Below, piece by piece: positions 7,493 through 14,140 of a stretch of 17,316 nt of DNA; positions within the stretch are counted from its first letter, which is position 1; each line of letters opens with the position of its first letter. The position numbers were made by a program, and so were the translations under genes. This stretch comes from Wenzhouxiangella sp. (GTDB lineage Bacteria > Pseudomonadota > Gammaproteobacteria > Xanthomonadales > Wenzhouxiangellaceae): the NCBI GenBank assembly GCA_007127425.1, contig SKZJ01000172.1, positions 1 through 17,316 on the forward strand, read 5' to 3'. The notes beneath the pieces were generated by a model, which was not told the origin of the DNA, made no database searches, and was given only the letters and a program-made list of their open reading frames with translations.

Positions 7493-7987
7493 ATGGATAA
7501 AGTAAAGCATTTCATCGCGCTCTTCCTGCTCTTGTGTCTGGTCGGTGGATGCGCGCAAAGTCCGGTAGCCCGGAACGACGTGCCCGTATCTCCCTACGGC
7601 CCGGCCCATGTACTGTCCGGAGATGCACCTCCCGGCGAGACCGTGGTCTGGGGCGGGCGCATCGTGGCCATCGAGCCCCTGGCCGACCGCACCGAACTGG
7701 TCGTTGCCAGCTACCCGCTCGACCGCGCCGACCGTCCCCGCATTCGCGAGCGTGCCGGAGTGCGTTTTGTCCTGGTCGATGACCGTTTCCTCGAGCCCGT
7801 TGACTGGTCGCCGGGTCGTTTCGTCACCGTACTGGGAACCATTGAAGGCATTGAAGACCGGCTGACCGGCGAGCATCGCCATGCCCACCCGGTGATTCAT
7901 GCCGAACGCGTTCACCTGTGGCCGGCGGACCCGGGCGAGTGGAGAAGACAACCGGTCTTCAATATCGGGCTGGGGATTTCGCTCTAA
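7493..7987 (+). CDS. slp: Slp-family outer-membrane lipoprotein
   Basis: The 164-residue product has a lipoprotein signal: a basic start (MDKVKHF), a Leu-rich core and the lipobox LVGGC with the lipidated cysteine at residue 20. Ala follows the Cys, so Lol sorting to the outer membrane is expected. The mature part carries Slp-family features: a VVWGGRIVAIEP strand, a TELVVASYPLD segment, VDWSPGRFVTVLGTIEG and a His/Trp-containing AERVHLWP near the end. Slp of E. coli is a starvation and stationary-phase lipoprotein linked to acid stress; its molecular role is unclear. The gene begins 6 bases after fmdB. Its last 29 bases overlap the end of the opposing phytoene-synthase-family gene. Confidence 0.88.
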   Translation: MDKVKHFIALFLLLCLVGGCAQSPVARNDVPVSPYGPAHVLSGDAPPGETVVWGGRIVAIEPLADRTELVVASYPLDRADRPRIRERAGVRFVLVDDRFLEPVDWSPGRFVTVLGTIEGIEDRLTGEHRHAHPVIHAERVHLWPADPGEWRRQPVFNIGLGISL

Positions 7988-8801
7988 GACGTCTGGCCGT
8001 GCGCCAGGCGGTCCAGACATTTCCAAATTGACCGGGTAGCAACCGCCCCTCCAGGACGCGTTGAGGACGACGCGCCAAGCGTGTGGCCAGGCGATAGTCC
8101 AGCGCATGCTGGATCAGCAAGTGTCGCTGTCGCCAGGCCGTCTCGGCGTCGAGTGACTGGCGCGCTTGTGCAGTGCGCCGCAGCCCATCGGCCAACCACT
8201 GGCGCACCATGCCATTGAACCCGGTTGACGCTTTCTTCTGCAGGGCATCCTGTCGCGATACCTGGAATTCCGCCTGGATGTCCAGCGGCACCAGCCAGCG
8301 ATTGGCGTGCGCATCCAGCCCCAGGTCACGCACCTGCCGCACCAGGCAGCCATTGGCGCCGAGAACGGCCAGGGCATCACTGTCGGCTTGATCGGCGCCG
8401 ATCAGTCCGGCTTCCAGCCGCGCGGCCGGACCGCCGATCTTCATGAAATACTCCCAGGCCTGCTCGCGATGCTCGAAACGGGGGTTATCCAGCGTCAGGG
8501 TGACGCCGTCGACGAGTTCGGAGAACCATCTGTCGTCCAGTCGCTCGACCGCGCCGGTCTCTGCCAGTGCCCGAACGGCCGGATGCGGCAATTGCTCGAC
8601 AAGGGCACGCCGCCACCAGTCCAGCTTGGCCAAGGCAATATCGGGTTCGGTGACGGTTCCCGGGATACTGGCAACCTCGGTGATCACCGCACGCAGTGCC
8701 AGGATCGCATTCCGGTTTTCCGGCGCCGCAAACGGCAGCGAGGCGGTCAACGGGTTGCCCTTCACGAGCAGACGTTGGCGACACCATTCCAGCGGCTCCA
8801 T
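7959..8801 (-). CDS. Squalene/phytoene synthase-superfamily protein of the NDUFAF6-like type
   Basis: The 280-residue, mostly helical protein belongs to the trans-isoprenyl diphosphate synthase superfamily. The first Asp-rich motif (DxxxD, which binds the prenyl diphosphate with metal) is replaced by ALRAVITEVASI at about 35-46, followed by ALAKLDWWRRAL. This is the pattern I recall for eukaryotic complex I assembly factor NDUFAF6 and its bacterial relatives. The second motif region reads VRQVRDLGLDA at about 155-165, so only part of the D-x-x-x-D is kept. True prenyl condensation is therefore doubtful. It is the last gene of the efp-mtaD-ubiG-mupP-hslO run, with its ATG overlapping the hslO stop by one base. 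A respiratory-complex or membrane-lipid role is inferred from the family and from ubiG nearby. Confidence 0.82.
   Translation of the reverse strand: MEPLEWCRQRLLVKGNPLTASLPFAAPENRNAILALRAVITEVASIPGTVTEPDIALAKLDWWRRALVEQLPHPAVRALAETGAVERLDDRWFSELVDGVTLTLDNPRFEHREQAWEYFMKIGGPAARLEAGLIGADQADSDALAVLGANGCLVRQVRDLGLDAHANRWLVPLDIQAEFQVSRQDALQKKASTGFNGMVRQWLADGLRRTAQARQSLDAETAWRQRHLLIQHALDYRLATRLARRPQRVLEGRLLPGQFGNVWTAWRTARRLRAKSPARY
7991..8018 (+). terminator. Probable rho-independent-like terminator of fmdB-slp
   Basis: Three bases after the slp stop, GTCTGGCCG (7991-7999) pairs with CGG-T-CCAGAC (8009-8018) with one bulged T, leaving a 9-base loop, followed by ATTTCC. The hairpin is strong but the T-tract is short. 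It lies within the C-terminal codons of the opposite-strand gene. Confidence 0.45.
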
Positions 8802-9685
8802 CAGTGAACCGTCGAACTGTCGTCGGGGCCGCCTCCCTGGATCAACGCAGCGAGATCGACCTGGTCGAAGCGGTAGCCTTCATTGCAGAACTCGCAGCGC
8901 ACCTCGACGGTCTCCTGCTCGGCGGCCAGCGCTTTCAGTTCCGCCTGCCCCAATCCCTCCAGCACCGCGATCACTCGGTCGCGCGTGCAGGGGCAATGGA
9001 AATGCAGTTCGCGAGCGGGAAACACGCGGCGCTCTTCGGCGTGGAACAGGCGGCGCAGCACATCGTCGCCCTCACTGGCGAGCATCTCCTGCTCACCCAG
9101 CGTGTCGACCAGGTGCTCAAGCCGGTTCCAGCCGTCATCGTCAACCGTTTCACCCGGCATCTTCTGGATCATCAGGGCACTGGCGCGTTCGCCGTCAAAG
9201 GCCAGGCGAAAACGGGTTGGCAACTGCTCGGACTGGCGAAAGTAACTTTCCAGCGCCTGCTCCAGCGTGGCACCTTCAAGCGGCACGATGCCCTGCCAGC
9301 GGCGGCCGTGGCGCGCCGGCTCCACCGTCAGGGCCAGCGTGCCTTCGGCAGCCATGGCCGCGAACAGGGCCGCTGCCGTTGACGGCAGCTCCGCTCCTTC
9401 ACGCACGCGGGCAATGCCCCTGACCCCGCCGTCATGGTCGCAATCGGCCATCAGCAGCGACAGCGGACCTTCCGACTGCAGTTGCAGCGTGATACGACCG
9501 TCGAACTTGATGCCGCTGGACATGGTGGCGGCGACCAGCAATGCCCGTGCGAGTTGGTCGGCCACCACCAGTGGGCACTCTGCGCGCGACAGGACTTCGC
9601 GCGTCACCGAGTCGAGCTGAACCCAGATACAGCGCGCGTTGATCTCCTCGAAAACCACTCGTTGCAGGTGATCGTTGCGTGTCAT
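8801..9685 (-). CDS. hslO: Redox-regulated holdase chaperone Hsp33
   Basis: This 294-residue protein is Hsp33, a cytoplasmic chaperone switched on by oxidation together with unfolding stress. The zinc-binding redox switch is intact: CPC at residues 231-233 and CEFC at 264-267, spaced as in the family, followed by the conserved NEGYRFD segment. The N-terminal substrate-binding core (about 1-180) contains ATMSSGIKFDGRITLQLQ and GPLSLLMADC, both typical. Its ATG overlaps the mupP stop in an ATGA, and its own TGA overlaps the next ATG by one base, so it is translationally coupled on both sides. Cysteines at 19, 37 and 82 are additional to the switch. Confidence 0.97.
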   Translation of the reverse strand: MTRNDHLQRVVFEEINARCIWVQLDSVTREVLSRAECPLVVADQLARALLVAATMSSGIKFDGRITLQLQSEGPLSLLMADCDHDGGVRGIARVREGAELPSTAAALFAAMAAEGTLALTVEPARHGRRWQGIVPLEGATLEQALESYFRQSEQLPTRFRLAFDGERASALMIQKMPGETVDDDGWNRLEHLVDTLGEQEMLASEGDDVLRRLFHAEERRVFPARELHFHCPCTRDRVIAVLEGLGQAELKALAAEQETVEVRCEFCNEGYRFDQVDLAALIQGGGPDDSSTVH

Positions 9686-10368
9686 CCTTCACTCTCCGTT
9701 CCGCTTTCGAGGCGCAGGGCCGCCCATAACTCTTCCGGGGAGCGTACCAGCAGATCGGCACCCCAGTTCCCGGGATTCTCACCGGGCTCGATGTAGCCCC
9801 AGGCAGCGACAGCCGTCATGGTGCCGGCCGCCAGGCCGGCCTCCACATCGCGGCGGTCATCACCGACGAACAGCACGTTGGCGGGAGCGACATCCAGGGC
9901 CCGGCAGGCCGCAAACACCGGCTCCGGGTCCGGCTTCGGACGTTTGACGCGATCTCCGGTGACGAGGCAAGCGAACCGACTCTCCCACCCGGCATGCTCG
10001 AGCACCGGATCGGCGAATCGACTGATCTTGTTGGTGACGATGCCCAGCGGTTTGCCGGCCTTGACCAACCGTCCCAGAAGTTGTTCGATGCCAGGAAACG
10101 GACGCGTCCGGCACCACAGATCGGCCGCATAGTCATCGAGAAACTGCTGCTTGATGGGCTCCAGGTCCAGCCCCGGCCGCTCTGCGAGCCCGGCTGCCAG
10201 AATGCCGGCCGCACCACGCGAAGCATGATGCCTGAGCGCGGCATGGTCGCCTCCGGGAAGCCCCAGCCTGGCGCGGGCCCGATCGAGGGCGGCCAGCAGG
10301 TCCGGCGCACTGTCGATGAGTGTCCCGTCGAGATCGAACAGGACGGCAGAGAGTTCCCGTGCAGGCAT
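9682..10368 (-). CDS. mupP: HAD-superfamily phosphatase, MupP (N-acetylmuramic acid 6-phosphate phosphatase) type
   Basis: The 228-residue product has all HAD phosphatase motifs: FDLDGT with nucleophile Asp12 and Asp14, IVTNK (motif II), KRPKPDP (motif III lysine) and FVGDDRRDVE (motif IV acids). It is in the range of phosphoglycolate phosphatase (Gph), but the segment WGYIEPGENPGNWGAD near the C-terminus and the position just downstream of ubiG fit MupP of Pseudomonas. MupP dephosphorylates MurNAc-6-phosphate so that the sugar can re-enter UDP-MurNAc synthesis through AmgK and MurU, bypassing MurA. I chose the ATG at 10368, 7 bases after ubiG, with GGGTGG upstream; longer versions would run back into ubiG. 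Gph activity remains the alternative. Confidence 0.88.
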   Translation of the reverse strand: MPARELSAVLFDLDGTLIDSAPDLLAALDRARARLGLPGGDHAALRHHASRGAAGILAAGLAERPGLDLEPIKQQFLDDYAADLWCRTRPFPGIEQLLGRLVKAGKPLGIVTNKISRFADPVLEHAGWESRFACLVTGDRVKRPKPDPEPVFAACRALDVAPANVLFVGDDRRDVEAGLAAGTMTAVAAWGYIEPGENPGNWGADLLVRSPEELWAALRLESGTESEG

Positions 10369-10375
10369 CGCCACC

Positions 10376-11101
10376 CTACTCCGGCTTGCGTGCATGAAGC
10401 AGGTAATTGACGCGCGGACGCGAGCCGACATGCACGGTATGCGAGAACGGGTTGTAGTCCATCCCGGAAATGTCGAGCACATCCAGCCCGGCGTTGCGAC
10501 AGGCCCGGGCCAGTTCCTCGGGACGAATCAGTCGATCGTAACGGTGGGTCCCGCGCGGCAGCAGGCCGAGCACGTACTCGGCCCCGGCAATGGCCGCCGC
10601 CCAGGACAGCGGCGAGCGATTGATGGTGCTGAAAAACAGGTCGCCGCCCGCCCTGGCCAGTTCCGCGCAGGCCGTGACGGTACTGACCGGATCGGGCACG
10701 TGTTCAAGCATTTCCAGGCAGCAGACCACGTCGAAACCGCCCGGGGACTCGGTGGCCAGCGCTTCGGCGGTGATCTGGCGATAATCGATATCCAACCCGC
10801 CTTCGAGTTGGTGCATGCGGGCCACGGCCAGCGGCCTGGCCGCTACGTCGATACCGGTCACCCGGGCACCGGCCCGGGCCAGCGCTTCGCTGAGAATGCC
10901 GCCACCGCAGCCGACATCCACGACGTTTCGTTCCGACAGTCCAGCGCGCTCGCTGATGTATTCCACCCGTGGCCCGTTGATGTGGTGCAGGGTGCGAAAC
11001 TCACCTTCGGGATCCCACCAGCGCGCGGCGAGCGCATCGAACTTGCCGGCTTCACGCGGGTCGATGTTGCCCTGGCTGTCTTTTACCGAATCGGTTGTCA
11101 T
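10376..11101 (-). CDS. ubiG: Ubiquinone biosynthesis O-methyltransferase UbiG
   Basis: This 241-residue SAM-dependent methyltransferase performs both O-methylations of ubiquinone synthesis. The N-terminal KFDALAARWWDPEGEFRTLH and the motif I glycine-rich loop VVDVGCGGGILSE (60-72) are diagnostic, followed by GIDVAARPL (acidic SAM-ribose ligand), CLEMLEHVPDP and the FSTINRSPLSWAAAI and HRYDRLIRPEEL segments of UbiG. It works at the membrane face with the other Ubi enzymes. It starts 3 bases after mtaD and has an AAGGAA ribosome site about 7 bases before the ATG; mupP follows after 7 bases. The UbiG-MupP pairing is the same as in Pseudomonas. Confidence 0.97.
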   Translation of the reverse strand: MTTDSVKDSQGNIDPREAGKFDALAARWWDPEGEFRTLHHINGPRVEYISERAGLSERNVVDVGCGGGILSEALARAGARVTGIDVAARPLAVARMHQLEGGLDIDYRQITAEALATESPGGFDVVCCLEMLEHVPDPVSTVTACAELARAGGDLFFSTINRSPLSWAAAIAGAEYVLGLLPRGTHRYDRLIRPEELARACRNAGLDVLDISGMDYNPFSHTVHVGSRPRVNYLLHARKPE

Positions 11102-11104
11102 GTG

Positions 11105-12424
11105 CTATTCCTTTTCGGACAGACGTGCAGCCCATTGGTGCGCTGCACGCTGGACTTCGCTCTCATCGAGGGTTTCAAGTTCGCGCTCATGCAGCACGCG
11201 GCGCCCATTGACCCAGACGTCACTGACCTGGTTGCGCCCCGTGGCGTAGACCAGGTGTGATATCACATTATGAACCGGCAGGGTTCCAGGCTGGTTCAAG
11301 GCAACGGCGGCGAGGTCGGCGGACTTGCCCACCTCGATCGTCCCGATGCGTTCGTCCAGCCCCAGGGCGCGCGCGCCGTTGACCGTCGCCATGGACAGTG
11401 CCCGGGCCGCCGGCACCGCTTCGGGATTGCCGCTCGCGCCCTTGGCCAGGAGGGCCGTCAGGCGCATCTCGGCAAACATGTCCAGGGTATTGTTACTGGC
11501 CGCACCATCGGTGCCGATGGCAACATTGACGCCGGCGGCATCGAGATCGGCCACCGGGCAGATTCCGCTGGCGAGCTTGAGATTGGATGCCGGACAGTGC
11601 AATACGTGTACGCCGGTGCGGGCCACCCGGCGAATGTCATCCACCCCCAACTGGGTCATGTGAACTGCCAGCAGGCGCGGCCCCAGCAGGCCCAGTGCAT
11701 CGAGGCGGTCCAGCGGGGTCTTGCCGTGCGCCTCGAGACTACCCTCGATCTCACCGGCCGTTTCCAGCAGGTGCAGGTGGATCGGCACATCCATTTCCTC
11801 GGCCAGGTCGCGCATCCGCTCGAATGCCTCGTCGCTGACGGTGTAGGGAGCATGCGGCGCGAATGCCGTCGTCAGCAATTCCTCGCCAACCAGGTCCTGG
11901 TGAACCGCCAGACCGCGCGAGAAATACTCACGCTCGGTCTGCGCCCACGCCGTGGGCACGGCAATGACCGGCAGCCCGACGACGGCGCGCATGCCCGCAC
12001 GCCTGGCCACCCCGGCCGTTACATCCGGAAAGAAGTAGTTGTCATTGAAGCAGGTCGTCCCGCCAGCGAGCATCTCCGCGATGGCCAGTTCGGTGCCGGC
12101 GCGAACGAAGTCGGGGCCCACCCAGCGCTGTTCGGTCGGCCAGATGTGTTTTTCCAGCCAGGTCATCAACGGAAGATCGTCAGCCAGGCCCCGCATCAGG
12201 GTCATGGCGTTGTGCGTATGGGCGTTGACAAGGCCGGGGATGAGTACATGATCGGGCAATTCGACCCGTTCGGCCTGGTCGAATCGCTCTTCCACTTGCG
12301 CCACGGGAACGATGGCCTCGATTCGCCCGTCGGCAATGATCACGGCCTGGCCCTCGAGCACGCAGCCCTCCGGATGTACCGGTACGAGCCAACGCGGCAT
12401 GACGGCCTGCAGGGCTTGACTCAT
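11105..12424 (-). CDS. mtaD: 5'-methylthioadenosine/S-adenosylhomocysteine deaminase (TRZ/ATZ amidohydrolase family)
   Basis: The 439-residue amidohydrolase probably deaminates MTA and/or SAH to the inosine forms, removing by-products of SAM use. Metal ligands fit the family: HTH at 69-71 in LVNAHTHNAMTLMRG, HLHLLETAGE with His218 and Glu221, VHMTQL with His255, and Asp306 in IGTDGAASNN. FAPHAPYTVSDE (His191) is also typical. Guanine deaminase or chlorohydrolase relatives are less likely because of the LPLMTWLEKHIWPTE segment. The ATG at 12424 is 2 bases after the efp stop and uses the AAGGA at the efp end as its ribosome site. An open frame further upstream only reflects the GC-rich antisense of efp. 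Its placement before ubiG, a SAM-dependent methyltransferase producing SAH, makes metabolic sense and matches Pseudomonas order. Confidence 0.93.
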   Translation of the reverse strand: MSQALQAVMPRWLVPVHPEGCVLEGQAVIIADGRIEAIVPVAQVEERFDQAERVELPDHVLIPGLVNAHTHNAMTLMRGLADDLPLMTWLEKHIWPTEQRWVGPDFVRAGTELAIAEMLAGGTTCFNDNYFFPDVTAGVARRAGMRAVVGLPVIAVPTAWAQTEREYFSRGLAVHQDLVGEELLTTAFAPHAPYTVSDEAFERMRDLAEEMDVPIHLHLLETAGEIEGSLEAHGKTPLDRLDALGLLGPRLLAVHMTQLGVDDIRRVARTGVHVLHCPASNLKLASGICPVADLDAAGVNVAIGTDGAASNNTLDMFAEMRLTALLAKGASGNPEAVPAARALSMATVNGARALGLDERIGTIEVGKSADLAAVALNQPGTLPVHNVISHLVYATGRNQVSDVWVNGRRVLHERELETLDESEVQRAAHQWAARLSEKE

Positions 12425-12426
12425 GT

Positions 12427-12996
12427 TCAGTCCTTGACGCGGCCGATATACTCCGCCTTGCGGGTATCGACGCGGATCACTTCTCCTTCCTGCACGAACA
12501 GGGGGACCCGCACCACCGCCCCGGTCTCGAGCGTGGCCGGCTTTCCGCCACTGCCCGAGGTGTCCCCTTTCAGGCCAGGGTCGGTCTCGGTCACCTGCAG
12601 TTCGACAAAATTGGGCGGCAACACGATCAGGGGAGCGCCGTTCCAGAGCGTGACCTGGCACATGTCCTCTTCCTTGAACCAGATCTTGTTGTCGCCGATG
12701 ACGTTGGCATCGGCCGCGATCTGTTCGAAGCTTTCCGGATCCATGAAATGCCAGAATTCACCGTCGGTGTAGAGGTACTGCACGTCCTTCTCGAACACGT
12801 CGGCGGCCTCGACCGAATCGCCGGACTTGAAGGTTTTTTCGATGACGCGCCCGGTCTTGAGGTTGCGTACGCGTACGCGACTGAAGGCCTGGCCCTTGCC
12901 GGGTTTGACGAACTCGTTTTCCACGATGTTGTAGGGATCGCCGTCGAGGATGATCTTGAGACCGGACTTGAATTCGCTGGTGCTGTAATTTGCCAT
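12427..12996 (-). CDS. efp: Translation elongation factor P
   Basis: This 189-residue EF-P rescues ribosomes stalled at polyproline stretches. Domain I carries the modification loop [10 protein letters not shown] with the modified residue Lys34 and a flanking Pro32; this is the Lys type, which is beta-lysylated by EpmA using (R)-beta-lysine made by EpmB. Domain II begins near residue 65, and domain III ends with the typical [29 protein letters not shown] strand pair, so length and all three domains are normal. GGAG lies about 6 bases before the ATG. efp leads a tight six-gene run. Its upstream gap is shared with divergent epmB, its modification enzyme, so the pair may be co-regulated. Confidence 0.98.
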   Translation of the reverse strand: MANYSTSEFKSGLKIILDGDPYNIVENEFVKPGKGQAFSRVRVRNLKTGRVIEKTFKSGDSVEAADVFEKDVQYLYTDGEFWHFMDPESFEQIAADANVIGDNKIWFKEEDMCQVTLWNGAPLIVLPPNFVELQVTETDPGLKGDTSGSGGKPATLETGAVVRVPLFVQEGEVIRVDTRKAEYIGRVKD

Positions 12997-13064
12997 ACTG
13001 ACTCCGGATTACAATGACGCCCCGGCGAATGGCCTGGGGCGGGACTCGATACTCGATTGATGAA
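12997..13064. promoter_or_regulatory. Divergent intergenic region efp / epmB
   Basis: Only 68 bases separate the efp start from the called epmB start, so the two promoters must overlap each other or the gene starts. I find no consensus-quality -10/-35 pair. A minus-strand TTGCAT with GAGTAT 16 bases on, beginning inside the first epmB codons, is the best but weak candidate for efp. Confidence 0.3.
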
Positions 13065-14075
13065 ATGATGATGCAATCCGATAGTTTAGCGCGAACTGCA
13101 GACTTACCCAAGCATCCGGCCTGGCGAGAGCAGATTCGCGATGCCTTTCGCGACGCCACCGAACTGCTCGAATACCTTGAGCTGCCGGCCGAGCCAGCGA
13201 GCCAGCCGCGTTTTCCCATGTTGGTTCCCAGGGCTTTCGCCAAACGCATGGAAAAGGCCAACCGGAGCGATCCGCTGTTGCTGCAGGTACTGCCCGATGC
13301 CCGCGAGCAACGGGTGGAAACCGGATTCGTGGCCGACCCGGTCGGTGACCGCGAGGCCCGGGTCGGACGCGGCCTGCTGCACAAGTACCATGGCCGCGTA
13401 TTGCTGGTTTCGACCGGTGCCTGTGCCGTGCATTGCCGCTACTGCTTCCGCCAGGAGTTCCCGTACGCCGACAACCATGCCGGCAGTCGGCAATGGCATG
13501 CGGCCGTCGACTACATCGCCGCCAACCCGGAGATCGACGAGGTCATCCTCTCCGGCGGCGACCCACTGATGCTGCCCACCACGCGCTTGCAGGAACTGAC
13601 CGATCGGCTTTCCAGTATTGAACATCTTCACCGGCTGCGCATCCACACCCGCCTGCCGGTGGTGCTGCCCGACCGGGTCGACGAGACCCTGCTGAAATGG
13701 CTGGAGGCCCTGCCCTGGCCGGTGGTCATGGTGCTTCACGCCAATCACGCGCAAGAATTCGATCAAGGTGTCGATCAGGCGGCGAAGCGGCTACGCGGTG
13801 CCGGCGTGCAACTGCTCAACCAGGCCGTGCTGCTGAAAGATATCAATGATTCGTTCGACGCGCAGCGTGACCTGGTCAGACGTGGACTCGATGCCGGGGT
13901 GATGCCGTACTACCTCCACCTGCTTGATCGTGTCGCCGGCGCGGATCGATACGAGGTCGAGGAATCGGCGGCAATTCGCCTGGTCGAGCGCATGCGCCGG
14001 GAACTGTCGGGCTACCTGGTGCCACGCCTGGTGCGAGAGATCGCGGGTGCCCCCTATAAACTGCCGGTTCTGTAG
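13065..14075 (+). CDS. epmB: EF-P beta-lysylation protein EpmB (radical SAM lysine 2,3-aminomutase)
   Basis: EpmB converts (S)-alpha-lysine to (R)-beta-lysine, which EpmA attaches to EF-P. In the 336-residue product the iron-sulphur motif CxxxCxxC is Cys120, Cys124 and Cys127 within GACAVHCRYCFRQEFPYADN. ILSGGDPLM, RIHTRLPVVLPDRV, LLNQAVLLKDIND and GVMPYYLHLLDRV follow in the family order. The C-terminal GAPYKLPVL keeps Lys332, the expected pyridoxal-phosphate lysine. Three consecutive in-frame ATGs at 13065, 13068 and 13071 give an N-terminus like E. coli EpmB; an ATG at 13014 would add 17 residues. No ribosome site is clear. The gene is divergent from efp, its functional partner. epmA is not in the window. 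Confidence 0.95.
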   Translation: MMMQSDSLARTADLPKHPAWREQIRDAFRDATELLEYLELPAEPASQPRFPMLVPRAFAKRMEKANRSDPLLLQVLPDAREQRVETGFVADPVGDREARVGRGLLHKYHGRVLLVSTGACAVHCRYCFRQEFPYADNHAGSRQWHAAVDYIAANPEIDEVILSGGDPLMLPTTRLQELTDRLSSIEHLHRLRIHTRLPVVLPDRVDETLLKWLEALPWPVVMVLHANHAQEFDQGVDQAAKRLRGAGVQLLNQAVLLKDINDSFDAQRDLVRRGLDAGVMPYYLHLLDRVAGADRYEVEESAAIRLVERMRRELSGYLVPRLVREIAGAPYKLPVL

Positions 14076-14081
14076 CTCAAG

Positions 14082-14097
14082 TGGTATACCATTAAAC
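14082..14097 (+). promoter_or_regulatory. Possible extended -10 promoter in a palindrome before the FimX-like gene
   Basis: The 65-base gap after epmB contains a perfect 10-base palindrome, TGGTATACCA (14082-14091). It includes TGG-TATACC, a passable extended -10 motif, with no matching -35. It could drive the FimX-like gene, whose ATG is about 50 bases downstream, or be a regulator site. The palindrome is seen; its function is a guess. Confidence 0.25.
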
Positions 14098-14140
14098 GGC
14101 AAGGGGGCGCCAATCCAAACCTGAATCTCGACGAGACACG

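Noticed and set aside
8443..9423. Plus-strand open frame of 326 codons opposite hslO and the phytoene-synthase-family gene
   Set aside because: It is rich in Arg, Ser, Pro and Ala with no structure, typical of an antisense frame in GC-rich DNA, and it crosses two coupled genes.
10369..10482. Upstream extension of mupP by 38 codons
   Set aside because: It would begin inside ubiG and add residues unlike the family; the start at 10368 puts the DLDGT motif at the usual distance from the N-terminus.
12425..12661. Upstream extension of mtaD by 79 codons into efp
   Set aside because: The added residues are an out-of-frame reading of efp; the ATG at 12424 has an AAGGA ribosome site and a normal family N-terminus.
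11270..12772. Long plus-strand open frame of 500 codons opposite mtaD and efp
   Set aside because: It is the antisense shadow of two well-supported genes. GC-rich codon use keeps stop codons rare, and the product has no recognisable domain.
14067..14121. tRNA-like string (GTAGCTCAAGTGGTA followed by a CCAATCC) at the end of epmB
   Set aside because: It resembles a tRNA D-arm, but I find no matching acceptor stem, anticodon stem or proper T-loop (GTTCRA), and it overlaps the epmB stop.
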